Of a DNA stretch of 64,000 bases, positions 33,868 to 41,509 are shown piece by piece; position 1 is the first letter of the stretch; each line of letters starts with the position of its first letter. The notes below the pieces were generated by a model. It saw only the letters and a program-made list of their open reading frames with translations. It had not been told where the DNA came from and did no database searches. Location: positions 1 through 64,000 of IMG/VR virus record IMGVR_UViG_3300025828_004167. One strand, given 5' to 3'. The translations under genes and the position numbers were made by a program. This stretch comes from a virus.

Positions 33868-34669
33868 CCAAATCCTGCTGTCCTTGTAATGATATAATGA
33901 TGTGTGACCTGGTTGTTGAACCTTTGTTCCATGCCGAATGCCTCATTCCTTGATTCAAAAACCAGCAGGATCCGGGTTCCATTTTTTGATAAACTTTTTC
34001 ACCAGACTTGTCCACACAGTAGAAACCACATTTATCATTCGTAGTGATAGGTATATGGAAACGCACAGAGTAATCGGTGTTGTAGTCTATGTGTTCGGCC
34101 ACGTATGCTCCGGGATCCATGATCGCTATCCTGGCCCTCGTGGTCTCCGCCTTGAATGATGTGATCACTTCCTCGAGGTAAGTGCCTTTGACCCAATCCT
34201 TGATCTTGTTGTAGTGTCTCTCATCAAGTCTACTCTTGGGTATCTTTTTATCGTATACCCTCGTCTCTTCGTCTGGATTATATTGAGTTAAGGCAATCTG
34301 TTTGTAGGGAGATCCATTGACCTCGTACTTGCCGTTCTCGTCCTTCTGTATGTAATTCTCAAAGGGCTTGACATAGTTCCTGTAGTCCCAAGCCATCCTC
34401 TTGTTGCCCAGTCCCTTGCGCAGTTCTGATTCTTCAACATCGTTGTCCTGTAGGAACTTGTAGGCGTCCTCTATGGAATCAAACTTCAAGCCGAATGCCT
34501 TCTGTAGTTTAGGTGATTTACCCCCAACCCTAACTCCGTATCCATATTTGGTTTTCAGATCATCCTCTGCGACTGGCATGTCCTGTACCACTTTGATCAT
34601 CCTGTCAACGTCAAACGTTTGATCTAGTTTCAAGAAAGGTGGCAGTTCGTATCTAGTCTTTAATTTCAT
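33845..34669 (-). CDS. Aspartyl/asparaginyl beta-hydroxylase-like oxygenase
   Basis: I choose ATG 34669, preceded by AAGGGG; a longer frame to 34720 would need TTG and a 68-nt overlap. The 274-residue product has HID in YVAEHIDYNTDYSVRFHIPI, then GFYCVDKSGEKV, and FLNQGMRHSAWNKGSTTRSHIIISL with the distal His and Arg. This is the beta-hydroxylase arrangement. The N-terminal 120 residues form an extra domain with a YGYGVRVGGKSPKLQKAFG segment that I do not recognise. It may select the protein or sugar substrate. Confidence 0.75.
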   Translation of the reverse strand: MKLKTRYELPPFLKLDQTFDVDRMIKVVQDMPVAEDDLKTKYGYGVRVGGKSPKLQKAFGLKFDSIEDAYKFLQDNDVEESELRKGLGNKRMAWDYRNYVKPFENYIQKDENGKYEVNGSPYKQIALTQYNPDEETRVYDKKIPKSRLDERHYNKIKDWVKGTYLEEVITSFKAETTRARIAIMDPGAYVAEHIDYNTDYSVRFHIPITTNDKCGFYCVDKSGEKVYQKMEPGSCWFLNQGMRHSAWNKGSTTRSHIIISLQGQQDLDEIINRQ

Positions 34670-35201
34670 AAGTCCCCTTGTATTGCCAACACGATTCATG
34701 TTTGGGATCACACACCGCAACCTTGCCTTCGTGCATTTTCCATTCCGTGTCAGTTTTTTCGCCCAATTCTATAAAGAGTCTCTTCATAAATCCCGGGTTT
34801 CTACATCTACTGATAAACACTTTATTGTAGCCTGCTTCCTTGGCAAATGTCAACTGATGTTTTACCGTGGCTACTAGGTGTGGCCTGGCGATCAATCTCC
34901 CATTCATCCTAAGTTTTGGATGTTCCCAGTACCTATTTAGAATACGTGCTTCTCCCTCATCATAATACTCAGGACGGTGCCATACAGAACTAAAACCAAG
35001 CACTTCTTTTTCCTTCAGTAGCACAGTGATACAGTCAAAAGCAAACCAATCTATGTTCTCATAGTTGCTGGCTATCTCTTCCGAACCAAAATCTATGTCT
35101 CTCAACTGCTTGAGAATATCTGTACGATCCCCTGGGGCGAAAGTCAGCACATCGCACTCGCTGTTCTTGTTGGCAAAATTTTTATCTCCAGGCGTGAACA
35201 T
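34653..35201 (-). CDS. GNAT-like acetyltransferase
   Basis: I place the start at ATG 35201 (MFTPGDKNFANKN), which leaves only a 20-nt overlap; the frame extends upstream to 35276 inside another gene. The 182-residue product reads as a GNAT fold: FDCITVLLKEKEVLGFSSVW, RPHLVATVKHQLTFAKEAGYNKVFISR, and a C-terminal beta unit. The acetyl-CoA loop is less clear than usual. It sits among oxygenases and would acylate a product of theirs or a sugar. Confidence 0.55.
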   Translation of the reverse strand: MFTPGDKNFANKNSECDVLTFAPGDRTDILKQLRDIDFGSEEIASNYENIDWFAFDCITVLLKEKEVLGFSSVWHRPEYYDEGEARILNRYWEHPKLRMNGRLIARPHLVATVKHQLTFAKEAGYNKVFISRCRNPGFMKRLFIELGEKTDTEWKMHEGKVAVCDPKHESCWQYKGTYEIKD

Positions 35202-35766
35202 TGTTCCAGAATTCCTTTTTCTTTTTACCATGCACCAGAAGATGCACACGTTCTTGATCTGAATTGTTCTCAACATAGTGCTCGTAGTGTATGTTTAAAA
35301 CCAACGGCATTCCGGGCACATAATCTACCTGTTTATTGTTTAAAACGAATCTGTTACCTTCGGGATAACTCAGACAGATGTTTAAAGGTTCTAACCAGTT
35401 GCGTTCTGGCACATCTATGTGCTTTGTGATATAACCGTTTGGTTTGATCACAAGGAATCTTATGTCATCTATCCTAGCGTATGGCAAACTCTTTACCCAC
35501 TCTATTGTGCGTGGACAACGTTCGCCAACATCAGTTACACCTGGCTTTTGTTTTTTGCGATCATACTCCCAATGGCTGTTTGTCTTGTCTGAAGCGAATC
35601 CATAAAGGGTCACGGCACACCAATCCTTGTGTCCGTCCTCTGGCCTGTGTATGACTAGCCTATCCTTGATCAGTTCGTATTCCGTCAAAATTTGTTTGAC
35701 CGGGACATCGAAGTCCATCTGCACGTATTCCACACTGCTGTTTCTATCAAATTTTTGAGTGTTCAT
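35182..35766 (-). CDS. Aspartyl/asparaginyl beta-hydroxylase-like oxygenase
   Basis: Start at ATG 35766, five bases after AAGGA; a longer frame would run 95 nt into the desaturase gene. The 194-residue product has HID in GYITKHIDVPERNWLEPLNICL, then NRFVLNNKQVDYVPG, and the distal block IHYEHYVENNSDQERVHLLVHG. That block is very like YDKHWVENNSSEQRLHIIYSG in the protein at 29564-30217, so the two are close paralogues. A protein Asp/Asn hydroxylase is the family expectation. Confidence 0.75.
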   Translation of the reverse strand: MNTQKFDRNSSVEYVQMDFDVPVKQILTEYELIKDRLVIHRPEDGHKDWCAVTLYGFASDKTNSHWEYDRKKQKPGVTDVGERCPRTIEWVKSLPYARIDDIRFLVIKPNGYITKHIDVPERNWLEPLNICLSYPEGNRFVLNNKQVDYVPGMPLVLNIHYEHYVENNSDQERVHLLVHGKKKKEFWNNVHAWR

Positions 35767-36310
35767 GATGATCCTTGTGGTTCCCTTCAAATGGTGCAAC
35801 CAAATTGATGAGGAATCTGTTTGCAGGACCCTTGGCATCATGTCCGTAAAAATTCAGTATACCAAAACCTACATATGAAAGAATGTATAACATTAGGTTA
35901 ATTATAACTGCATTTACGCCAAAAAGCAATGTTGTTATTATCCAGTGTGCGGCGAAAATAAGTTTGCCGTACCTGTGGAAAAACATCACTCTTGGATTTT
36001 TTATTAGATCGTCAATATATTTTCTTGGTATTTGTTTTACCTTCCATAAACTGAAGAGAATCACATGCCAAGGATGATTCCTAGGACTGTGTGGGTCCTT
36101 GTCTGTGTCTGCATAAGCGTGGTGTATCCTATGAACACCTGCCCAGGTCAATGCACTCCTACCACCGCATAACAATCCAAGATATAGAAGTACGATTTCT
36201 GCCAATGGACTGGCTTTGTAATCACTGTGTGAGAAGTATCTGTGGTATCCGTAGGTTATTCCAACTGCGGCCACAAGCCAATAAATCATGTATCCATATA
36301 ATAATATCAT
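35747..36310 (-). CDS. Membrane fatty-acid desaturase (compact)
   Basis: A 187-residue integral membrane di-iron enzyme of the acyl-CoA/acyl-lipid delta-9 desaturase type. All three histidine boxes are present: HRYFSH, HRIHHAYADTDKDPHS and NHKDHHEH at the C-terminal end. There are hydrophobic helices at about 1-20, 36-50, 115-150. It is far shorter than the roughly 300 residues usual for bacterial enzymes, with reduced membrane segments and N-terminus. It would introduce a double bond into host membrane lipids, changing fluidity during infection. No ribosome site is clear before ATG 36310. Confidence 0.85.
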   Translation of the reverse strand: MILLYGYMIYWLVAAVGITYGYHRYFSHSDYKASPLAEIVLLYLGLLCGGRSALTWAGVHRIHHAYADTDKDPHSPRNHPWHVILFSLWKVKQIPRKYIDDLIKNPRVMFFHRYGKLIFAAHWIITTLLFGVNAVIINLMLYILSYVGFGILNFYGHDAKGPANRFLINLVAPFEGNHKDHHEHSKI

Positions 36311-36343
36311 GCTAGATATTTAACCGTCATTTCCTTCATGCTT

Positions 36344-36754
36344 TTACGATCCTACAAATCCTTTATTATTATTTGTTGTAATCATAGGTTGACCTGGTAC
36401 ATCATAATGGTACTGTTCCATTTCAGACCAATTTCTTAAATCTTCACCTTCTTCAACACCACATTTTTCTCTACAAGGACGAGGTGCATTATTAGGATCA
36501 TCAAACATAATATCCCAAAATGCTTTCCATTCTTTAGAGTGAGTAATTTCTTTAATATCTTTTACCTTATCAAGATGTAAATGTTCACTATATAATGCTT
36601 CGTGTTCTTTTGTTAATGGTTTTTTAGATTGAAATGCTTTGCTATCGCACCAACAACAAGGTAACAAAAATCCTAAAGCACTATGACCCATAGTAACTCT
36701 ATCCCCCACAACACATTTAGGTACTATCTTATCTATTTTCTTTTGTTTGGACAT
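36344..36754 (-). CDS. SPASM-like cysteine protein, C-terminal half of a split radical SAM enzyme
   Basis: A 136-residue protein from ATG 36754, 26 nt inside the end of the next upstream gene. Its cysteines (C-VVG...LPCCWC, PRPCREKC) and the HLHLDKVKDIKEI strand correspond to the C-terminal SPASM block of the fused enzyme at 18488-19495 (PLCLIGNKG, PCCW, ECFEKC). The radical SAM core is the upstream gene, so the enzyme appears to be encoded as two polypeptides. The DNA is very AT-rich (Lys AAA, Leu TTA, Asn AAT, Ile ATT dominate), unlike its neighbours, which indicates recent acquisition. Confidence 0.72.
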   Translation of the reverse strand: MSKQKKIDKIVPKCVVGDRVTMGHSALGFLLPCCWCDSKAFQSKKPLTKEHEALYSEHLHLDKVKDIKEITHSKEWKAFWDIMFDDPNNAPRPCREKCGVEEGEDLRNWSEMEQYHYDVPGQPMITTNNNKGFVGS

Positions 36755-37391
36755 AATTCTCTTTATTTTTAGGCACACCTGCTTCCATATAATGAAACCT
36801 AGATGACTTTTTAAGTAACAATTTAATTTTTTTATCTTTACAAAATTTTTTTGCGTCTTCTATTTGACGTTCATTAAAAGAAAATATTATAAATTGCCAC
36901 GCTACATTAAAACCTAATTCTTTTAATTTTATCATAGTATCAAATAAAAATTCTGAGTCTTGGTTATGACGGTATATATGACTAACATCTGGAAAACCAT
37001 CTAGTCCTATTTTCCAATATATTCTTTCAGGATATATTTCACTTATTTTTTTATACCAATCAAACTTTTTATTTTTAACGGTTGCGGCTGTGTGTATTGA
37101 TAGATAATTTATTTTATGTTCTTTGGCAATTTCTATAAATTTTGCTAGATTAGGATTAAAAATAGGATCAGATATTTGACCACATAAACATAAATGTTTA
37201 AAATGTTTACATAGTTTTGTCCATTGAGAGATTGAAGTATCGTAACCAGGTATAGGTTTACCTGCAAATCTATTCGTTTGCCTAGAACAAGCAATACATT
37301 CTAAAGTACACTTATTACTAATATCTAAATTTACGCTAGGTCTACTAATAAATCTATTATATAATTGTTTATAATTTTGTGAATGACTCAT
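36729..37391 (-). CDS. Radical SAM core protein, N-terminal half of a split enzyme
   Basis: A 220-residue protein from ATG 37391 after GGGAAG; the frame extends 75 nt further into the glycosyltransferase gene but codon use changes at this ATG. The cluster motif CTLECIAC is followed by CLCGQISDP in the place of GGEP and by WKIGLDGF. The order matches the core of the enzyme at 18488-19495. The last residues lack the SPASM region, which is supplied by the next gene. The DNA is as AT-rich as that gene's, so the pair came in together. Confidence 0.75.
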   Translation of the reverse strand: MSHSQNYKQLYNRFISRPSVNLDISNKCTLECIACSRQTNRFAGKPIPGYDTSISQWTKLCKHFKHLCLCGQISDPIFNPNLAKFIEIAKEHKINYLSIHTAATVKNKKFDWYKKISEIYPERIYWKIGLDGFPDVSHIYRHNQDSEFLFDTMIKLKELGFNVAWQFIIFSFNERQIEDAKKFCKDKKIKLLLKKSSRFHYMEAGVPKNKENYVQTKENR

Positions 37392-38085
37392 AATCTTCCC
37401 AGTCATGTGGTTTATTTGTGGCATGGGTAAAGTGCACCATTTTGATGTCTGGATGAAATTCACCACCCAAATAAACGTAGTCGTTGCCCGTGACCTTGTG
37501 GTACAACTGACTGGTCTTGACCTTCCATTTATTTAAATCAAAATTTTTCACACCAATATCCTCTTTGGCGCACCATCTAGCGACCCAACTGTCAGGCACC
37601 GTGATCAATTCCAGTTCCTCATTGACGTTGTCTTCAACGAAGTACTGCTCCCCATTCACCGGTCCCTTTGCTATGCCCCTCTTGATGTAGTAGCTCTGCC
37701 AGAAGTCTGGGTCTGACATGAACTTGTCATAGATATACCTGCAGTCCTTGGGATAGTACTTGAAGAACCCTCCATTTATCTTGTAGCGTTTCTTTTCTGT
37801 GTCTCTCCACCATCCCGGTATCGAAACAAACTGACCTTTCTTTATGGGATACTCAAAAAGTTCTTTATAGTTGTTGACCAAAAGCACGTCAATGTCCATT
37901 ACAACTATGGGTTCGTCAATGTCTAAAGACATACCATACATTTTATTCCATTGCAGTAATACACCTTCTTTTATTGGCTTTCGTATCCATATAAATTCAT
38001 ACTCCGGCAATTTTTCTTCCAAGTATTTCTCGTACTCTGGACCGTACCTGTCACCTATGCGCACTGCTACAATTTTCATCGCCAT
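37369..38085 (-). CDS. Glycosyltransferase-like protein with DxD motif (GT8-like)
   Basis: A 238-residue GT-A-type protein with KIVAVRIGDRYGPEYEKYL at the N-terminus, the acidic motif VVMDIDVLL (about 62-70), a KINGGFFKYYPKD donor-region loop and a C-terminal HPDIKMVHFTHATN. The DxD and the final His-rich strand fit retaining GT8-like transferases. GAGGT precedes ATG 38085. It overlaps the nitroreductase-like gene by 10 nt. Sugar donor and acceptor unknown. Confidence 0.72.
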   Translation of the reverse strand: MAMKIVAVRIGDRYGPEYEKYLEEKLPEYEFIWIRKPIKEGVLLQWNKMYGMSLDIDEPIVVMDIDVLLVNNYKELFEYPIKKGQFVSIPGWWRDTEKKRYKINGGFFKYYPKDCRYIYDKFMSDPDFWQSYYIKRGIAKGPVNGEQYFVEDNVNEELELITVPDSWVARWCAKEDIGVKNFDLNKWKVKTSQLYHKVTGNDYVYLGGEFHPDIKMVHFTHATNKPHDWEDYESFTKL

Positions 38086-38801
38086 TTTATGACCTCATCT
38101 AATGTTGGCTTCGCCACCCAGCTCTTGTGATTGAATCTGTCATAGTCTCCATAGCCTATGCCCATGACGAACGCCAAACCAGATCTCAGTGTGATGTCAT
38201 TGTGTATCGCAGGCTCATAGAAATAACATTTACAGAAAGAAACATCTAATCCCTGTTCCACAGCCAACATCGTTGTGACCATCGCGTTCATGCCCGCCTG
38301 CTGATTGAATTGATCCTTATGGATTTTTTCAACCTTGTCAAAAATTTGTTGTAGTTTTCCGCTTTCCCAGTACTTGCCCTGTTTCTGAGATTTCCTCATT
38401 TTCTGTGTGGCCGGATAGTACGCCAGGAGATATGGAGCCGTGACCTGGTTGTTGAAGTGCCAACTGTCGTCCTTGATGTACTGCTTGGTCTTGTCTCCGT
38501 AATGATAGGCCAACCAGTCATCATATCTCGTTTCCAACTCCTTGGCCATCTCCAGTGTCATGTTGCTCCATCTATTGTGATCATTCTTGTGTTTTCCACA
38601 CACTGTGCTCATGGCCAATTTCTTCTTCTGCGCAGAATGTTCAGGACCATACACATCTATCTCGTAGTGCCAAAAATTGTTCTTGTGTGGTGTCAGCTCT
38701 TTTGCTTTTTCCAGTATTTGCTGTATCAAGGCAACATCGGGTATCCTGTCCTGTTTGAAGAAAGAAATGTTCCTCCTCTTTTTCAGCAGATCTTCTATCA
38801 T
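38076..38801 (-). CDS. Nitroreductase-family protein
   Basis: A 241-residue protein with the nitroreductase N-terminal pattern (LLKKRRNISFFKQDRIPDVALIQQIL). The later dimer-interface and flavin segment includes QQAGMNAMVTTMLAVEQGLDVSFCKCYF and GIGYGDYD. Enzymes of this fold bind FMN and reduce nitro, quinone or enone groups; some act as flavin-dependent dehydrogenases in peptide modification. It is encoded between a glycosyltransferase and a methyltransferase. Substrate cannot be read. Confidence 0.72.
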   Translation of the reverse strand: MIEDLLKKRRNISFFKQDRIPDVALIQQILEKAKELTPHKNNFWHYEIDVYGPEHSAQKKKLAMSTVCGKHKNDHNRWSNMTLEMAKELETRYDDWLAYHYGDKTKQYIKDDSWHFNNQVTAPYLLAYYPATQKMRKSQKQGKYWESGKLQQIFDKVEKIHKDQFNQQAGMNAMVTTMLAVEQGLDVSFCKCYFYEPAIHNDITLRSGLAFVMGIGYGDYDRFNHKSWVAKPTLDEVIKWR

Positions 38802-39454
38802 ATCTTCGTTCCTATTATCATGAATCTTTTGTATTTGCCGAAATCTTTCTCATAGAACTTGATGTTCCTCAATTTCGACACGTACTGATTCGCGAAATCC
38901 TCCACCGTGTCCACACAATTGATGTGTTGTGTTATTTCCCTGTAGTTGTTGCTCTGCAACACGACCAATGTGTGTTCCTCTAATTTACTTATAGTGTCGT
39001 AGATCATGGATTGATCAAGATGTTCACAGGATGTACATATAACAATGGAATTTTCAAACTTATCTATTTCTTTGATATCCTTTTCAACAAATTTAATGTA
39101 TGTTAGGTAACCATTTTTCAAATTATCAGCATCAACTTTCTGCCATAGTTTTTTAGCCACAGTTTTGGCTTGTGGATCAAAATCTACACAATCTATGTGA
39201 CCTATCTTTTTCAGTGTCAATTTTTTTACCAACATGTGTGCCAACAGTCCATACCAACTGCCTAAAATAGAAACACTGATATTTTTATCCAACGTCTTGC
39301 ATTTGAAATGGTGAGGATATTCATTTAATTTTTCAATCAGCCAGTCTTTACTAGCATACTGATTTGTGCTGAGACTATCAATGACGTCAATTATTCTGTC
39401 TGGACATTTCTCTAACAGTCTCTTTACCGTGTCTAGTGTGTCCCTATCAAACAT
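38798..39454 (-). CDS. Methyltransferase-like Rossmann protein
   Basis: A 218-residue protein whose middle reads as a class I Rossmann fold: SVSILGSWYGLLAHML in place of motif I, IGHIDCVDFDPQAKTVAKKLW ending strand 2 with an acidic residue, and SIVICTSCEHLD at motif IV. The glycine-rich loop is reduced to GSWYG, weaker than in the two methyltransferases at 30-31.5 kb. It overlaps its neighbours by 4 and 8 nt. Methyl transfer is likely but not certain. Confidence 0.55.
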   Translation of the reverse strand: MFDRDTLDTVKRLLEKCPDRIIDVIDSLSTNQYASKDWLIEKLNEYPHHFKCKTLDKNISVSILGSWYGLLAHMLVKKLTLKKIGHIDCVDFDPQAKTVAKKLWQKVDADNLKNGYLTYIKFVEKDIKEIDKFENSIVICTSCEHLDQSMIYDTISKLEEHTLVVLQSNNYREITQHINCVDTVEDFANQYVSKLRNIKFYEKDFGKYKRFMIIGTKI

Positions 39455-40022
39455 ATTTTTGATTGTGCAACAGTATTGTGTTGTGTTCCACTCCCTCCTG
39501 CCAGCTGGATATCTGATCTCCTATGAAATAGTTGTATTTGACGTCTTCGTTGTAGATGTATCTGTCTATACCAGAGTACAATCTCACATATAGATCTCTG
39601 TGTTTCATGAACTTTTCAAACACGTGCCGTTGATCGCTCCAACGCATTATCGAAGAGTTCACCAGCGTGTTCTGTGTCACACGGAATTTCAAGGGCGTCT
39701 TCAAAGATTCCTGTTTCCATGCACTGCTGTTGACCAAGGTCAACCCTTCGAAATCACTCGCTAAGAAATCAATGTTATCATTTATGGCTATGTCTAAATC
39801 AAAGAACAAGCACTGTCCCGTGAACTGTAGTAGGGATAACTTATGGAACACACCACGCAGTTCGGGGTGCGTGACTGGAATATCATACTCCTTCTCTGGT
39901 CTATCTGTGAGACATCTAAATGTGTGATCTAATGTGAGATGTTCTGCGACAGAGTTTTTTAACTTTTTATCAAAGTCTCTGGTGTATTTCGTTCCGACGT
40001 TAACACAGTATACATCAATCAT
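39447..40022 (-). CDS. Small glycosyltransferase-like protein with DxD motif
   Basis: A 191-residue protein from ATG 40022 (a TTG codon upstream is unlikely), sharing a TGATG-type overlap with the gene before it. It has VYCVNVGTKYTRDFDKKL, a GVFHKLSLLQFTGQCLFFDLDIAI segment whose DLD is the acidic motif, and NSSIMRW. It is shorter than the other GT8-like genes. Related proteins usually transfer a hexose to a surface glycan. Confidence 0.68.
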   Translation of the reverse strand: MIDVYCVNVGTKYTRDFDKKLKNSVAEHLTLDHTFRCLTDRPEKEYDIPVTHPELRGVFHKLSLLQFTGQCLFFDLDIAINDNIDFLASDFEGLTLVNSSAWKQESLKTPLKFRVTQNTLVNSSIMRWSDQRHVFEKFMKHRDLYVRLYSGIDRYIYNEDVKYNYFIGDQISSWQEGVEHNTILLHNQKYV

Positions 40023-40485
40023 CAAAGTTATTGTAGGCCACCAACAGCTCGAGCGGTGTCTTTGCTGATCTTAGTTGAGATTTCTTTTCCTTGTCGGTAG
40101 ACCCCTTCACTTTTTCTGTTTCAAATATTTCCACCTTGGTGGTGAACAACATTTCCTTACACTGTGCGTCGTTTGGATCAAAGTTCAGTATGCACTTGAC
40201 GAAGTCCTCCACAGATACACGTTGTTTGATATCTGTTTTTGACTTTATGCCAGCGTCCACTATGTCGCTCAGTTGCTGTGCGTATCTCCTGTTCCGGGCG
40301 ATCGTGGCCTCCGCTATCTTGTCCGTGCTGTATTCCGACACGAGGTCCTTGAAGTCTTGGTTGTTGTAATCAACCGGGAGATAATGATTTATCGCCCGCT
40401 TGCCGTCCTCATAGATCACCTCGACTGTGTTGTTTTCTGAATTTGCGAAATACGCCTCTATTATTTTTCCACTGAATATTGCCAT
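40015..40485 (-). CDS. Unknown phage protein (156 aa), lead gene of the right accessory operon
   Basis: A 156-residue protein with a beta-rich N-terminus (FSGKIIEAYFANSENNTVEVIYEDGKRAIN) and a helical remainder (STDKIAEATIARNRRYAQQLSDIV). It has a good sigma70-type promoter upstream and an AAGGA ribosome site six bases before ATG 40485. It is the first gene of the leftward right-hand accessory block and directly follows a structural gene. Proteins of this size next to fibre genes are sometimes assembly chaperones, but nothing in the sequence shows it. Confidence 0.6.
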   Translation of the reverse strand: MAIFSGKIIEAYFANSENNTVEVIYEDGKRAINHYLPVDYNNQDFKDLVSEYSTDKIAEATIARNRRYAQQLSDIVDAGIKSKTDIKQRVSVEDFVKCILNFDPNDAQCKEMLFTTKVEIFETEKVKGSTDKEKKSQLRSAKTPLELLVAYNNFDD

Positions 40486-40508
40486 TTTTAATCCTTTGTT
40501 GCTGTGTT

Positions 40509-40537
40509 ATTGTAGCAGAACAACATCAAAAAGTCAA
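40509..40537 (-). promoter_or_regulatory. Sigma70-like promoter (TTGACT-N17-TACAAT) of the right accessory operon
   Basis: On the minus strand TTGACT (40537-40532) and TACAAT (40514-40509) have a 17-bp spacer. The start site would be near 40502, giving a short leader with AAGGA before ATG 40485. The 52-bp gap between a structural gene and the accessory block is the natural place for it. Confidence 0.7.
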
Positions 40538-41470
40538 TTATGATTTCAGTATCTTGAATGTGTAGGTGTTTACAGTTGTGGGTGTTCCGTCTGGGAATTC
40601 CTGTGCCCGGTAGTCGTTGGAATTGACGAATCTGGTCTGGTAATTTCCACTTCCGCCAGTGAGCTGTGTGTTCACTATGGCTGTGCCCCTGGCCGTACCA
40701 CTTCCGTCTATGTTGTATGAGATCTGGTATCCTGTCGAGGAGTTAACCACTTGATCTTTGATGTATTCCTGTAGCAGTACACCGATCTCCGCGCCCGAAT
40801 ACTGTTTGAGATTGTTAGACGCATCTATGTACACGGGAGGATTGTAGGTGGGTAACACCCCATCGATGACATGTAGGTAATAGTTGGTTATGGTCTGTGG
40901 CTGGTCCTGTGGCTCGCTTATATCAGCGGCCGAATACGCCGAGGTGTCTGCCCTGGTGTCAGTGAATATCGGTGTCGATGATACCAGTGTCGCTCCTGTA
41001 ACAGAAGTAGATGTCGAAACGAAATATGTTCCTGCCTGGGCACTCGTTGTATCGCCCAATGACATTTGATTTATGGTTGGATACACGAATGTATCTATGA
41101 AATCCTGTTCGGTCATGGCCTGTACCTGTGTGCCATTCCAGTAGATTGGGAAGGTCTTGCCCGTATCTGTGGTGGTTATAGATGCTGATCCTGTGACCTG
41201 TGTGATACGTTGGAACGAAGTCGTGACCACGCTGGGTTCATCTGTTGTTGCTTCAGACGGATAACCTCCACTTGCCGACAATCCCGCGCCTGCCTGTAGC
41301 CTAGTGTCGTCGATTGATGTTAGATTTCCCCCCGAACCAGACACTGTCAGTGTCCTTGAAGGTGATAATGAATAGTAATATGCGCCGAGGGTGTATATGT
41401 TGGTCAGATCACTGCTCTTCATCTGCTGAAGTTGTGCGCCGTTGTATATTAAAGGTGTTCTAACAGTCAT
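40538..41470 (-). CDS. Virion structural protein with internal repeats
   Basis: A 310-residue protein rich in Thr, Ser and Tyr. A short motif recurs three times: TPLIYNGAQLQQMKSSDLTNI near the start, FPIYWNGTQVQAMTEQDFIDTF near the middle, and PPVYIDASNNLKQYSGAEIGVL toward the end. Each has an aromatic residue, Asn/Asp, a Gln/Lys and a helical turn. Between them lie beta-rich segments. No ribosome site is visible; the -10 box of a promoter lies ten bases before the ATG. A baseplate or fibre-attachment role is likely. Confidence 0.68.
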   Translation of the reverse strand: MTVRTPLIYNGAQLQQMKSSDLTNIYTLGAYYYSLSPSRTLTVSGSGGNLTSIDDTRLQAGAGLSASGGYPSEATTDEPSVVTTSFQRITQVTGSASITTTDTGKTFPIYWNGTQVQAMTEQDFIDTFVYPTINQMSLGDTTSAQAGTYFVSTSTSVTGATLVSSTPIFTDTRADTSAYSAADISEPQDQPQTITNYYLHVIDGVLPTYNPPVYIDASNNLKQYSGAEIGVLLQEYIKDQVVNSSTGYQISYNIDGSGTARGTAIVNTQLTGGSGNYQTRFVNSNDYRAQEFPDGTPTTVNTYTFKILKS

Positions 41471-41480
41471 ATGATTAGTT

Positions 41481-41509
41481 ATTATAAAACATTCCTAGGA
41501 ACATTTCAA
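41481..41509 (-). promoter_or_regulatory. Sigma70-like promoter (TTGAAA-N17-TATAAT) with palindromic spacer
   Basis: TTGAAA (41509-41504) and TATAAT (41486-41481) on the minus strand have a 17-bp spacer. The spacer contains the perfect 10-bp palindrome TTCCTAGGAA (41492-41501), extended on both flanks by AAA/TTT pairs. The start site would be about four bases before ATG 41470. The palindrome could be an operator. Confidence 0.62.
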
